The notes: generated by a model not told the origin, from the sequence alone. Positions 1 to 11,939 are shown, counted from the first letter of the stretch. The stretch is 64,000 bases of DNA from Hirsutella rhossiliensis (GCF_020360975.1 NW_025408673.1:186001-250000); one strand, 5' to 3'. Program-made: numbers and translations.

Positions 1-2136
1 AGAGCTTTATTTTATATATAAATTCTTTAGCATTATTAGAAAATGCTTCTCTAATCCTAGTATTTTTAGGGTTATTTTCACCCTATTTTTAAATTCTAGG
101 AACCTATCTAGAGCTTCTCCCTTTTTTCGAAGAAGGTATATTTCTAGATATCGGGTTCCTACGTCTAGGAAAGAAATATAATAGTGATATTTATTATAAG
201 TAGGCACTTTAATTGGCCCCTAAATATCTAATACTATTTTTTCTAAATAGGAATAAGACTTATACGAGGGTTGTTTATTAACCCTATTCGTTGCTTTAGC
301 TCTAATATATATTTCGCACTGCCTTATTTTATTTTCCTCTTCTAGAGGCATTTTATATCCTTATTATATCTTTTAATATTTCTAAAATAGCCCTACTATT
401 TATATGCCCTAAGCGTAAGTGCCAAGTATAAAAATCTATATCCTTTGCTTTTAAAGACGTAATAAGGATCGATTGGCTTTCTAATAAAGGTTCTATAGGA
501 ATATAATATAATTTATTTCTAAGAAATCCTTTAGTAAGGACCTTAGCCTTATTATCTAATAAAAGGACTTTATTTCCTCCTATTAAGGCATAGGTATTAT
601 TAAAATAAGATTGGGATAGTATATTTACCCCTAATTCGGGTATATAAAAGCAGTCTCGAAGGATATACCTTTTTCTACTATGCGGGAACTTAAATACTAA
701 GTCCCCTTTTCTTTACTAATATAAAGGAAGCTTTTCCTAGCAAACTTTAGACTTAATTTCTTTATAGTTAATAAGGAAATTCTTATTAGATACTATATGC
801 CTAGTAGCTCCGGTATTATATATAAAATCAAAGATCCTTTTATTCTTATAACTAGGAAATCCTCCTTCTCTTGCCTTTAAGACTAATTCCTTTATTCTAG
901 GAATCGAGGCTTTTAGAGGTCCTAAAAGAGAGTCTTTATTAGCTTCTGCTATAGGGGTAATTATAGAGGTTAAAATTACCTCTAAATCCTTAGACGTATA
1001 TATAGGGTCAGGGCCCTAGAGAGGTCTATAAGGTCGATATCTAGGTCTATATTTTCTTCTTGCGAAGCTATATTTAAGACCTTATTACTATCTTCCGAAT
1101 CGGACTCTAGCTCGGTAATTCGAGCCTTCCTTCTTTTATTAGTAGTAGACATGCTACTAGAAGGGGATTTCTTCCTAGAAGAAGAAGAAGAAGAAGATTT
1201 TCTCTTCTTAGAAATTCGAGTCCTATCGTCCTTTTTTCCTTTATTTAATACCTAATAAGCGGGAGCCTTATTCGGGTGTAATTTATAGCAATTTGCTATA
1301 AAATGCCCTGGTTTTTTGCATTCCTTATAATAAGGAGTATCCGTAGAATTTCTATAGGATTTCCAAGGCTTCCTTCGTATTAGGAAGGCTTTCTCCGAAG
1401 ATTCGTCTATATCCTCTATTCTTCTAGCTTCGTCTAAAAGACTAGCTGTAAGGGTTTCGAGGGTAAACGCCGCAGAATTATGCCTAAGGCTCTGCGTAAT
1501 ATTTGTAATATAGCTTCTAAATTCCTTATTAAGGCAATTAAGAATCCATGCTATTAGAACAACTTCTAGAATTTCTATATTACGGGATTTTAAATCCTCG
1601 TAGATTTCCTTTACCTTATAAAGGTATTTCTAAATTAGAGTCCGAGGGACTAAGATTAAAGAGCTGCTTAATAAGCAGATAATTCGACGAAAAGTTCGAC
1701 GGATTATATAGCTTTTTAAGCTTATCCCACGCTTCTTTAGCATTTTTAGATGCCGAATTTACATTAAGGACCATCTTCGACTCGAAGGAATATTATAGAT
1801 AAAGCCTCCGTAGTCTATATATGATTTGCTTGCTCTAGAGCAGCAATAAGCTTTTCTTTTATAAGGATAGCTTCCATCCTCGTAGTCTATAAGGTATAAT
1901 TTGAATTTCCCTTAAGTCTAGTAAATTCGTATTCTTTCTGTCCACCTATTTTATATAAATTCGGTATTAGGCTTAAAAGGAGCAAGCCGGGCTCATAACC
2001 TCTTAAGGTATATGAGCAAAAGCGGAATTTTGGGAAATCAAGGAATCACGTAAGACTACGTGATAGAGGGGAAGAAGGAGTATAAGGTAGGGTTTTCAAC
2101 GGAATTTATTGGTAGTGTATTAGTGTGTGGAAGAGG
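1..2136 (-). mobile_element. Copia-type LTR retrotransposon internal region, RIP-degraded, truncated by window edge
   Basis: On the minus strand, gag-to-integrase remnants appear in Copia order. Around 1332-1288 is a CCHC zinc knuckle of a Gag-like protein whose first cysteine is now tyrosine (reads YKECKKPGHFIANC). Around 817-797 is the retroviral-type aspartic protease motif, reading NTGATRH, with the catalytic Asp replaced by Asn. At 207-7 is an open stretch with integrase-core character (YYISFLDVGTRYLEIY). Reverse transcriptase and RNase H would lie beyond position 1. The coding frame is broken by many stops, and TpA is strongly enriched. The two motif substitutions fit G-to-A change in a TpG context, which is RIP. 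The order zinc knuckle, protease, integrase is known for Ty1/Copia, since Gypsy elements place integrase last. The element is certainly dead; the exact family within Copia was not determined. Confidence 0.8.
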
Positions 2137-2568
2137 TGTTGAAGTTAATGATTCTCTATCTATCTACCAGCGGACATGCTGTCTTATATAGACAATTGTA
2201 GCTGAACGGAAGAACCTTTCGGGACCAGATTTAGGCTGCCGTATAGCCCTGAGACTAAGGAATTCCGTGATACCTCGAGTGAATCTGGAAGTGTCTTGGT
2301 TCCACTGATATTCGTGTTTAAAGGAGGTTGGTCGTGCCGGTGTTCTTGAGAGGTCTTAGCTAGCATTCCAAGCTAGCTCTGTTCCTTCGATTCCCGATTG
2401 TACGATAACCGGCAACCCGTTTAATGCATAATGACATGCAAAATGACGAGCGATTCTTGCTCTATAAGATGAGATTTTGTCTATAATTAATATACTACTT
2501 ATTGGCTTATATAATCGGGAGAGTATATTATAGCTGCTTTATTTATAGTAGGAACACCGTTCCTTACA
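2137..2568 (-). repeat. putative 5' LTR of the Copia element
   Basis: On the minus strand this 432-bp segment begins TGTAAGGAACGG and ends CTTCAACA, so it has TG...CA termini. It contains a TATA-like ATTATATAAGCC early in the segment and lies immediately upstream of the gag remnant, as a 5' LTR should. The partner LTR is outside the window, so boundaries rest on the terminal dinucleotides and position only. I could not recognise a convincing tRNA primer-binding site next to it, which leaves the inner boundary near 2137 uncertain by tens of bases. Confidence 0.5.
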
Positions 2569-4650
2569 CCCTAGTAAATAGATTTATAGTAAGAGATAAA
2601 GTATAGCTAGACCTCCGTAACTATAGGTCGGTATAACTAAAGAAGAAGCTTAACTAGCTATATATAAAGTTTATAGTATAAAGGGTTATTAGCCTATAGG
2701 TTATAGAGCTTAATAGTCTCTTAATAGGGGTCTATAATAAGATTAATATAGACCTCCTTTATAGAGCCTCCTTTAACCCGCTACTTAAATAAGAAGTAGC
2801 GGACGCTTAACCGCCTATAATTAAGGTAGAGGAAGAGGACGAGTTTAAGGTTAAAGAGATATAGGCCGCGCGCTAGAAAAAGGTCGGTAAGGGGAAACGC
2901 TAGAAGGTCCTTATTAAGTAGCGCGGGTATCTTAACCTTACGTAGGAACCTATACGTAAGTTTATAAGAACTATAGCCATCGATAAGTTTAAAGCTTTAT
3001 TTAGAATAGTAAATAAGAACAATAGACTAATAAACTATTAATAGTAGCCCGGGCTAGGACTATAAAGTAAGTAAAGCGGAGTAGGTAGTTATAATAACGT
3101 AAGCGTAATTATATAAGTAAAGATAAAAATAGCGTTTATTTTAAGGCAGAGCCCTTAGACTACTTAGACCTACTCCTTATCCTTATTATCGTCCTTATCC
3201 TTATCCTTATCGTCCTCCTTTACCTTATTAGCGGCGGCGGCGCTCTCTAGGGCGCTTAGGCGGCCCTCTAGGCCCGCGAGCTAGTCGGCGGTAGCGGCGG
3301 CTCCGGGGGCTCCGGGGGCAAGGGGGGCCCGGCCGGTAGCAGCGGCAAGGGCGGCGGCGGGCACGGCTAAGGGGACCGCCGATAAGGCGACGGAGGTAGT
3401 ATCCCTAGTGCCGGGAGAGTTAGTAGCGGAAGTAAAAGAGCTAGATAAGAGGAACTTACTTAGGGACGAGGCCCTAGCGCTCGAGGGCGCGGAGATTATA
3501 GTAGGCGGCGGCGGCGGCGGTAAGGCGCTTCTTAGTAGCCCCCTATACCTACCCGTACGCGCCGGCCTTCTAAGCCGACGCCGTAGCGAGTAGGACGGGA
3601 GGCGCCGCCTTATAAGCGCGGCCGGCACGCGCGTATTAGTAATAACTGCCGCTATAGCGGCGCCCGACTTAGTCGGCGTAGGGGAGCTCCTACGACGCGT
3701 ACCGTATATAGGGGGCCACGTAGGCGGCTCCGGCCTATACTTAGCGTTTATACTTTAAGAAGTTAGCGGAAAATAGCTACTATGCTCGCTAGGTAGCGGA
3801 CTTACGGGGGTAGTAGTAGCGGAGGCGGGGGTAGAGGGGCCGGGCGTTACGGCCGGCGGTAGGGACGGCGTCGTTACCCGGAAGGGCGACGTAAGGGCGG
3901 CTAGCGTAGTAGAGGTAGAGGCGGCGGCGGTAGGCGCGGTCGTAGGGGCGCGGGTAAGAGCAGCGGTAGCGGCGGAGCCGTCGTCGGCCGTGCTTAGTAT
4001 AGCGTCGACGAACGACTCTATATACTCTAAGAAGGAGGAAGTAGGGGAGGGGGAGGTAGATATATCTATCGCGGAAGTTAGTATTATAGATTATAGCCTC
4101 CTACTCTATAGGGCGGAAAACTTATTAGTTAAAGTTATTATTATTAGGGCTATTATTACTACTATAGCTATTACTATAAGTATACGTTAATAAGGCGGCC
4201 TATATAGCTAGGAACGAACTAACGCCTTAGGTAGAGCGGAACTTACTTATTACTACTATTACTATAGTTAAAGAAGGAGGAGAAGGAAAGGAAGAAAGAA
4301 AAAGGGGATGCCGCCTTATATACCCTTAAGTAAAGGAGGCTGCCTAAGGCTAAGGGGATAGGCAACCTAAGGCTTACGTAGGTCTAGGCTAGCCGCCGGC
4401 TACCTAGGGGCGTATATAATAGGTTACGCCCCTATTTAAACGGCTAGCTAGCCGATAAGTATAGAGCCCGGTTCCGGCTACCTAGGCTAATAAGCGCGGG
4501 GATAATAGGGCTAGTAGGGCTAGTACGATTAACGGAAAAGGGTAGGGTAGAGCTAGCGGCACGGGCCCTATAGTATAGAAGCTATTAATAGGGCAACGCC
4601 GCGCCGCGCTTAAGGGAGGGCATTATATAAGAGTCTTTAACTATTATAGG
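2569..4650. other. RIP-saturated repeat DNA of unassigned type, CpG-rich core
   Basis: No intact reading frame. The stretch is nearly devoid of the dinucleotides CA and TG yet keeps abundant CG, especially at 3230-4000, where glycine- and alanine-type GCG/GGC triplets dominate. Direct repeats such as 'cttatccttat' occur near 3175-3215. Some frames look formerly coding, for example an acidic and lysine-rich stretch on the plus strand near 2830-3040. This could be the 5' part of the LINE whose 3' half follows, or a separate element; I cannot decide. Short computed ORFs here are artefacts of stop-poor GC-rich sequence. Confidence 0.6.
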
Positions 4651-6268
4651 TTATAGGCTTAGGCTATAGCCTAAGCCGTATAGTTATATATAGAGGGCTA
4701 GATCCTATATATATATATATAGGCTAGCCGCGTATAAGAGAGCTTTATATAGCTTATTAATATTATTCTATAGATAGTACCTATATATACGCCTCTACCT
4801 ACTCTATAATAGTTACCTTATAAAGTAAGCCTATAACCTAGCTATATAGGATAACCTTACTAACTTAGGCTCTAACTTAAGGGCCTTAAGCTATATAAGG
4901 CTATATATATAGCTCTTCCGCTTTCTTAAAGGCTTAGTAGCTTTTATAAGACCTTATTATAACTTAGAATAAAGGAAAGCTAGCTAAGAGCCCTTATAGG
5001 CCTTAGAGCTAAAGGCCTCTATTATAATAATAAAGGTCCTTAAGCCCTTAGCTAAGAAGTAGTACTAATGCTTCTTAGCTAGCCTAGCTAGCCTAGAAGA
5101 CTTTAAGTTACGGCCCTTAGCTTTTTATACTAATAGCTCTAAGGGGTGCTTTAAGGGGTCCCTTATAAAGACTAATGCTTACTCTTCTATAAAATAGGCC
5201 TAGAAAATAGGCCTATTAAGGTATACTATAAGAACCTAGGGCCCTTAATTAAAGTAGCTAATATAGAGCTATTCGCGATACTAAGGGTCCTAGAAGACCT
5301 AGCTAGGAGGCCTCGGCCCTTAAGGCTTAGCCCCCTTAACCCCTTTATAAATACCTATATCTTTATAGATAGCTAAGCCGTTATAAGGAAGGTTATAGGT
5401 TTCTTAGACCTAGCTATATATATTAAAAGGCTCTTATTTAGCTTAGAAGCCTTTTATAACGTATAGCTATACTAGTGCCCTAGCTACCTAAGGATCTTTA
5501 GTAATAAGCTAGCTAACTAGCTAGCTAAAAAAAGCTTAGGGGCCCCTACCTAAGGGACCCCCTTAGTCTTTATTAGCTACTTATAAAGAAAGGTCTAGTA
5601 AGCTACTAAGGATTATTAAAAGGGACTCTAGGCTACTAAGGCAGCTAAAGGCCCTAGGGCTAAGGGCCTAGGTAAGCACTATATATCTATTTAAAAGACC
5701 CCCCGCCTAGCCCTTAGCTTAGAAAAGGACCTTATAGGGAGGCATTAGCTAACCCTCTCGGCCTTTTACTAGCTCCTTTTTAGGGCTAGCCTCCTATTTT
5801 CCTTCTTAAAAAAGACTAATAAGGTAGACCGAGATAACTACCGCTACGGCTAAGGAAGGTATACGGCTAGGCACCTTATCCTAAGGTGCCCGAACTATAG
5901 GAGGGAAAGAGAGGTCTTTTACCGGACCTTTAAGAGATAGAAGGGGGCCCTTAGCCTACTTATTCTCTATAGCTCTAAGGAAGGAAGGGAAGCCCTTTTA
6001 ACCTTCTTAGCTAAAATAGAGATATAGATAGCTACGTAGCTTAAAAAGGAATAACCTAGGGGCCCTAGGGCCCTTAAGGGAGAAATTTACCGCGTAGGAG
6101 GAACTAAACTAACCTTTCCTTTATTATTACCTTTATAGCTACCCTTTCCCTAATTAGTTATAAGCCTCTAGGCTCTATAGCTAGCTAGGACTACTAATAA
6201 GGGCCTAGGCCCTTACTAGCCTCGCTATAGCGCTAGAGGCTATATACGAGTAATAATATTAAAAAAAA
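4651..6268 (+). mobile_element. Tad-like non-LTR retrotransposon (LINE), 3' half of pol, heavily RIPped
   Basis: Plus-strand translation shows the remains of the C-terminal RNase H domain near 5115-5560: FYTNSSKGCF (a decayed 'TDGS' type motif) and later FSNKLAN followed by a stop and LAKKSLGAP (a decayed 'GNxxADxLAK' motif). Near 5835-5900 is a terminal CxC...H...C zinc knuckle in which cysteines read Tyr, one Gln codon reads stop and one His reads Tyr. The copy ends with an A-run at 6261-6268. Its last ~730 bp are homologous to the copy at 11940-12695. RNase H plus a zinc knuckle plus an A-tail is the Tad/I-clade arrangement. The 5' limit is not resolved; 4651 is a working boundary, and stops occur throughout. 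Confidence 0.75.
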
Positions 6269-6965
6269 GACTTAAGGGGAGAGGAAATAAAAAGCTTCTC
6301 TTTATATCTTCTCCCTTAGGCCCTAGCTTTTACCTTTTTATATACTATTCTTTTTACCTAGCCCTATAATAGCTATATCCCTAATAAGAGGGGTTAATAA
6401 TAATAGCCTTTAACTACTAAGTTAAGCGGTAAGAGTAGGTTATATAACCTTAATTAACTAATATTTAAACCCTCCTAAGATAAGAGGGGGCGGCTAGTAT
6501 AACGTACCTATATAATATAAAGTACTAGCCGCTAAATAAACTTCCCTTCTACTATATTTACCTTCCCTTTCTATAGGATATAATTAAGATCCTCCCTTAT
6601 TTTAAGATATCCTCCTTAAATAAATAATAAAGCAGCTAAATTTAATATTAAAATAGCCTTATATTTATTAAACTAAACGCTCCTCTACCTATTACCCTAC
6701 TATCTAAAAGCTAAGGTAGTAAGGGGGTATATTAAGGAGAGTAGGTATAAGAGGCTATAGTTATACTTAGTAGACCTAATAGTTATATATAAGGAAGCCT
6801 ACCTAACTAATATAACTCCCTTAGCCTAAGGATATTATATAGGCTTAACTTAGGTATAGGAATATCTTAATGCCCTCTTTTAGCTAGCTATATATAGTCA
6901 CTATACCTATATAAGCCCCTCCCTTATCCTAATAGATAGACTAAGATATATATTACTAAATTCAC
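6269..6965. other. RIP-degraded repeat DNA, right edge of the heterochromatin-like block
   Basis: TpA-rich, stop-dense, CA/TG-poor sequence continuing beyond the LINE A-tail. No recognisable domain. Composition changes abruptly near 6960-6970 to ordinary sequence containing CA and TG, which marks the boundary of the RIPped block. Confidence 0.55.
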
Positions 6966-6994
6966 CTTTCTATGCCCCTATTTCTTCCACTATG

Positions 6995-7016
6995 CTCTCA
7001 AGCCCCTGCTTGAGAG
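6995..7016. repeat. perfect 9-bp inverted repeat (hairpin)
   Basis: CTCTCAAGC, then loop CCCT, then GCTTGAGAG. It sits about 30 bp inside normal DNA from the RIPped block and 3' of the mannosidase gene. It could be a relic of a transposon terminus or a structure in a transcript end. No T-run follows it. Confidence 0.5.
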
Positions 7017-7259
7017 TATCTGTCCTTGTTGCACCAACATGAACACTTTAGAGACCCCAGTCCATCGCGCTCGGTCCGTACGACTCCATGTCATAAAGAT
7101 AGTAGATTTCATGCTTTGTTCTTAGATATAACAGTATTGAGCGTGGGCAAGCACGGCGATACAATTCACCAGAAAGGCAAATGCCGGCCAGACACAATAT
7201 GAACATGCCCCACGCCGTAGAACACAAGGGCGGCGAATAACAACGCGAAGCTGATCGTA

Positions 7260-9821
7260 CTAAAGCCCCATGCGAATGTCCTCGTCGCCCTTCTCCGGAC
7301 CGTCAACTTCTTTGACCGACTCTTGGTTCAACGCGCCGTCAGGATCAGCATCATTTCCGACACTCGGCGGCAGGTCCTCCTGCGCAGTGCCCCAGATACT
7401 CTCCTTCCGGCCGAGGGTGAGCACAAGCTCCTTGCCTTCGGTGAAGAACGAGTGGTCAATCCAGTTCTTGGTATACAGCTTGCCGTTGAGTGTGGCGCTT
7501 TGAATGTAAATATTTTTGTACGTGGGATCAAAGTTCGCATTGCGTATTGTCGCCGTCTTGCCCGTCACAGGGCTGGTGATGCGGATGCTTTGAAAGAACG
7601 GCGGAGTGATAAGGTAGACATTCTGCCCGGGATTGGGGAACAATCCCAGCATAGAAAAGGCCAAAAAAGATCCCATGGCTCCGCTGTCATCGTTTCCGGG
7701 TAACCCAGGCGGCGTCGGGGCGAAGAACTTTGGGATGTAGAAATGGCTGCGCAGTGCTGAGAGTGCCGGGCGGCCAGCGTAGTGGTATTGGAAGACGGTA
7801 AGAAACGCAGGTTCGTTGCCTATATATGTAATTCCATTGTCGTGAATATAATTCAGTCGGCGGACGAATGCATCCGCTCCTCCGTAGAGACTGATCAACT
7901 CGGCTTGAGCGTGCGGTACGAAACTGTAGTCCAGCGGGGACGTGTCAGCCTGGCCAGATCGTCGGAAGGACCTCGACCCTCGTTCCCCATGCCAGCATAA
8001 ATTCTGTACTCACAAGCCATACTCCCAGATGCTGCTTTCAAACGTCTCCCCCGCGGTCGCCTGTAGCGAACAAGCCTCGCCTTGCTCAATGTTGGAGCAA
8101 AGGAGGGGCCTCTGCGAGGCCCAAGTCTGATTGAGGTATTTTGGTTGGAAATATCCCGTGAAGCCAGTATCCGTACCGTTAAGGAAATAAGAAGGCTGGT
8201 CATTCTTGTACAGGTTTCTCCATTTGCCGCTGGAGGAGACGAATTTCTCATGGTCTCCCTGGTGGCCCAGGCCGGCAGCAAGCCGCGAGACGCAGAAATC
8301 GTTGTACGCGTACTCCAGTGTGCGACTGACACTTCGTGTCATGGTTCCGAAGCCCTTGTAGTCGAAGTCCTCGACGGGAATGTAGCCCAGCTCGTTCCAG
8401 GAGTCGAGTCCTCCGCGACCCTGGCAGCACCAGTCGTAGGGCTCGACCTCGGCGTCCTTCTTGACCGCCTCGTAGCCCTTTTTCCAGTCAACTTTTTCCT
8501 TGATACCCTTTTGATACACGTCTGCCAGAACGTTATCGGCATTCGACCCTCCCTGGGTGTATCCCTTGTTCAGACTCATGCGGCAGTCTGGCAGCCAGCC
8601 CTCATGCTCGTACGTCGAGATCAGCGAGCGCACCATTTGCGCCACGGCGTCGGGATCAATCACTGTCAGGAAAGGAATTGCGGACCTGAATAAGTCCCAC
8701 ATGCAGTAAAACGAGTCAAAGTACGGCTCGCCGTCGTGCCACAGGGGATTCTCGCCAGTGTAGTTTTGCGGGCTGATCATTGTCCGGTAAATGCCCGAGT
8801 AAAGGCTTCTCAGAAACGACTCGTCAACCCCTTTGGCGTCGACGACAACGGGCGAGAGCTTGTGGCGCCATGAATCTGTTGCAGCCTGGGTGTATCTGTC
8901 AAAATCGGCAAGGCCCGGCATCTCCGTTTCGGCGCTGGAGCAGGCCTGCTCACTGCTGATGAAGCTAACGCCGACTCTTGCATAAATGGGCTGCTCTCCG
9001 CTGGCAAACCGAACAAAGACGCCGCCGGGTAGGGGGTATCCGTTGATGGACCGCGAGATCTTGAGCTCTTTGACCTTTGAGCTTGCCCGGCTGTTGACAA
9101 AGATGCCGCTGTCGGCAACATCAGCGCCGGCAAAGTCTGTGCAAAAGTACAGCTGGTATTTTCCCTGCCCAAAGCTGGGAACAAACACAGAGTCACCTGT
9201 TATGCGACTGCCATCGACACGGATGGTGGCGTTGTCCTGGCGTGAGTCGGACAAGTCTGTCAAATCTTGGAGTATGAGCGGCTTGTCTTCGGGTGAAGTG
9301 TTCTGGAACGTGAAGCGGAACAAGGCAGCATGCGCCGACGTCGTCATCTCGACTCTCACCCCGCCGTCCAAGGTGATGTCGAAATATCCTGGTCGCGCGT
9401 GGACGCTGTCAGGGGCATACGATCCGAAGCGCGCGCGAGCCTTCTTGGGGAATACACATCGGTTGACATCATCCCCTGGGCACGAGTTGTACGCAAACAG
9501 GGGGAAGTTCCCCAGAGAAGGTGAACCTCCGGTGCCCGAATCGTGCATGACACTGAAGCCCGTCACTGGAGCGCCGTCGAGGGTAAAGCCACCCTGGTTA
9601 CTGCCGCTGTTGGTGTCGGCCACGGCCTTGGCCATGCCGTAGGGTAGAGTTGCCCCAGCGAAGACATTGCCCCCATTTGCGGCGCCCACAAGAGGGTCAA
9701 CATATTTCAGCGGATCAAACGCAGAGGGATCGCTTCCATTGTTATCGTCCTCCGCGGCAACGATGAACTTGACAAGGAGAAGCACTGGCAACCACCAGAA
9801 GGCCTTTGGCGATGGCGCCAT
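7260..9821 (-). CDS. GH92 exo-alpha-mannosidase, secreted
   Basis: Predicted 823 aa in two exons: 9821-8014 and 7923-7260. The 90-nt intron 8013-7924 has donor GTGAGT, a GCTGAC branch point and acceptor ACAG; splicing rejoins YGFFVPHAQAE in frame. The N-terminus (MAPSPKAFWWLPVLLLVKF) is a signal peptide, so the enzyme should be secreted or enter the secretory pathway. GH92 hallmarks are DPLVGAANGGNVFAGATLPYG near the start, MWDLFRSAIPF in the middle, the NGTDTGFTGYFQP stretch, and GNDDSGAMGSF in exon 2. GH92 enzymes are calcium-dependent, inverting exo-acting alpha-mannosidases that trim mannose from glycoproteins or mannans; the linkage specificity here is inferred from the family only. The length is normal for fungal GH92. 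The last ~55 residues (acidic, ending RMGL) are not conserved-looking, and a +1 frame just downstream encodes a hydrophobic helix, so the 3' end may be misread (see findings). Confidence 0.92.
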
Positions 9822-11927
9822 GAAGGGTGAGGCAACTCCGCCAATTCCCGCGCAAAGCTGACCAGACTTGGAGAAGGCGCTCCGAAGCCAAAGGTACTGT
9901 ACAAATCGCTCAAGAATGACGACTTTAGTATGGGGACGGGGCGTATCGAAGACTGTTGCTTGAATGGCCTCACGCGTTCAAGCGACTCATGCGACGAGTC
10001 GTTTTCTCATCTAGTATCATATAAATGAAGTGTCTGTCCATTATAAGGCCTACTGCACTTCTGTGGACTGGCCATATAGTAGTCCGGCCGCGGAGTCCAG
10101 CAGCTACACGCCAGCAGAAACGCTGCTTTTTTTTAATACTGCCGAGGTAGGGTGGCATACTACGGGACACCAGCTCGTTCCCGTGACGGCTGCTGTCCAA
10201 TAGAGGAGGCCCATCAGTCCATCTGACATGTCTCACGAGTGGCAGTAACTGCCACCCAGCTAACCCAAAGGCGCAGGCAAGGCCTCGTGTGGCGAGCCAC
10301 AAACATGGAGCGAGGACCAAAGTGTCCCCGCATGACCTCTCACTGCGGGCACCAAGGGCGAATCGCAGGGGCAACTAGACTTGAACTTCTCCTCGCGGGC
10401 AGTCGGATTTTGTCCTCGTCCATTGCAATGTCTGAGAACATTAGGCCGCGAATGAGCAGGCTTGATCACTATCTCTCTAGCCCCAAGGACTGGAGGTCGG
10501 TATCTGCAAACAAGTCATTTGTCCCGGAGATCAGCCCTTTCTTCATCCACGAACCGCTAGAGCAAGAGACAAGTGCACCAGGGCAGCTGGGCGGCAACCA
10601 GGATGGATGACCTTCGGGAAATCTCTGCCGATGGGTGCCAGCGACCTGGTCCACGCTAGGCACGAGCGGCAAGCCCAGTGCCACAAGAGCAATGTCCACG
10701 GAGTACAGCTGCCCATCGTTCATGAGACCCAGTTTTCGAGTTTGCCGTGCCAGGTGCTCTTGCGGATCTCTGGAACACGCAATCTGCGTGTCTGGGCCGG
10801 GTAGCGGAGTAATTGTCTCGGCCTGTGAAATGAGGCAGGAGAGTATCGTTCGATTCATGAAGGCATTTTGTTCACAGCTAGTCTCTTTTGAATGGATAAA
10901 TATATTAATATGCGTTTCCATTCATCAGCACATTAAAATCCGGGCATGATCATAAAGTGAGCGTAACTATAAGCCTTTTTCTTCCTAAGCTTGACAGTCG
11001 GTCTCCAAGAATTCAATCTTTCATACCATGCACGTAAATATACGCACTTTTTATCTTCAGCGTTGTTCATATATTTAATATTCTCAATCTGGTGCCATTA
11101 ATGGATATCCTTGCGAGTGGGTCATTTTTCTTCAGCTCATAACCATTATATCTATATAACTCCCCGTGAGCTCACGCCTTAATCTCTATTAATACCTCGA
11201 TATCACACAGAAGCTTTCCAGCATTCATCTTCACTTCAATTTCTTGTCCTTCTCAACTGTATTTCGACGTTCAGAAACCTCAAGCTACACTGAGTTTCCC
11301 TCCTTCAACTACATGCGTCTGCTCTTCACCGCCGCCCTTCTATCTTCATCTCTAACACTGAAATATTATTCTTCGTCCTACAAAAACAACTAATTCATAT
11401 ATTTATTACATCTAACATAAACAAGAAGAAATCTAAATAACACGCACCGCCTTCCGAGGGCCAGCAGGAGGAGCTAGGCAGGCAGTACACTAATAAAATG
11501 AAAGACTGGAAGAGCCTGAAAGACTTTCCAATGCTTGGTGTCCTGCTAAAACCATTTAAATGGTAAAGGGGTGGCCCGTTGCAATAGAACAGCTTTCGGG
11601 TAAGAGAAAACTGACTGAAATGGGAAGACAGTACTATAGTAATGGTTTGGGCAAGTACTGCGCCAGAGCCTCGCGGCTCCGTGCCCACCTTCATTTGCCA
11701 TAGGCCTGCGAGCAGCTTCAAGTCCCTACTTCATATTCGTTAAAGGGTGGGACAGCACTCCGACTCTCAAGCGCCTAAGCGACATTTCGTTTTAGAATAT
11801 CGACAATCCGTTGAAAGCGGGAGGTAATCAATAAACTAAAGAGCATGATTCTGAGCGCTTCTTAAGTGACGCCCGTCTATAGTACCTGTATTGGTCCATT
11901 CAATTTCACGGGAAATCACGGCATCGT
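9822..11927. other. intergenic, no supported gene
   Basis: This contains the mannosidase promoter side and then an AT-rich stretch (about 10,900-11,900). Open frames up to 150 codons exist on both strands (for example 10921-10469 minus) but none shows a recognisable domain, intron structure or coding-like composition. A LINE insertion follows at its right end. Confidence 0.6.
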
Positions 11928-11939
11928 AACATACCCAAC
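11928..11939. repeat. left target-site duplication of LINE copy 2
   Basis: AACATACCCAAC, repeated exactly at 12696-12707 after the A-run of the element. The first two A residues could belong to the A-tail on the right side, so the true duplication is 10-12 bp. Confidence 0.85.

Noticed and set aside
2110..2136. Possible primer-binding site next to the Copia LTR
   Set aside because: The TGGTAGTG word is in the wrong orientation for the minus-strand element and does not match a tRNA 3' end convincingly.
3281..3628. 115-codon Ala/Pro/Ser-rich minus-strand frame in the RIPped block
   Set aside because: It arises from GC-rich triplets inside RIP-saturated repeat DNA and lacks any conserved domain.
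10469..10921. 150-codon minus-strand frame between the GH92 gene and the LINE
   Set aside because: It has an ATG but no recognisable domain, no intron logic and amino-acid content typical of random sequence; not enough to call a gene.
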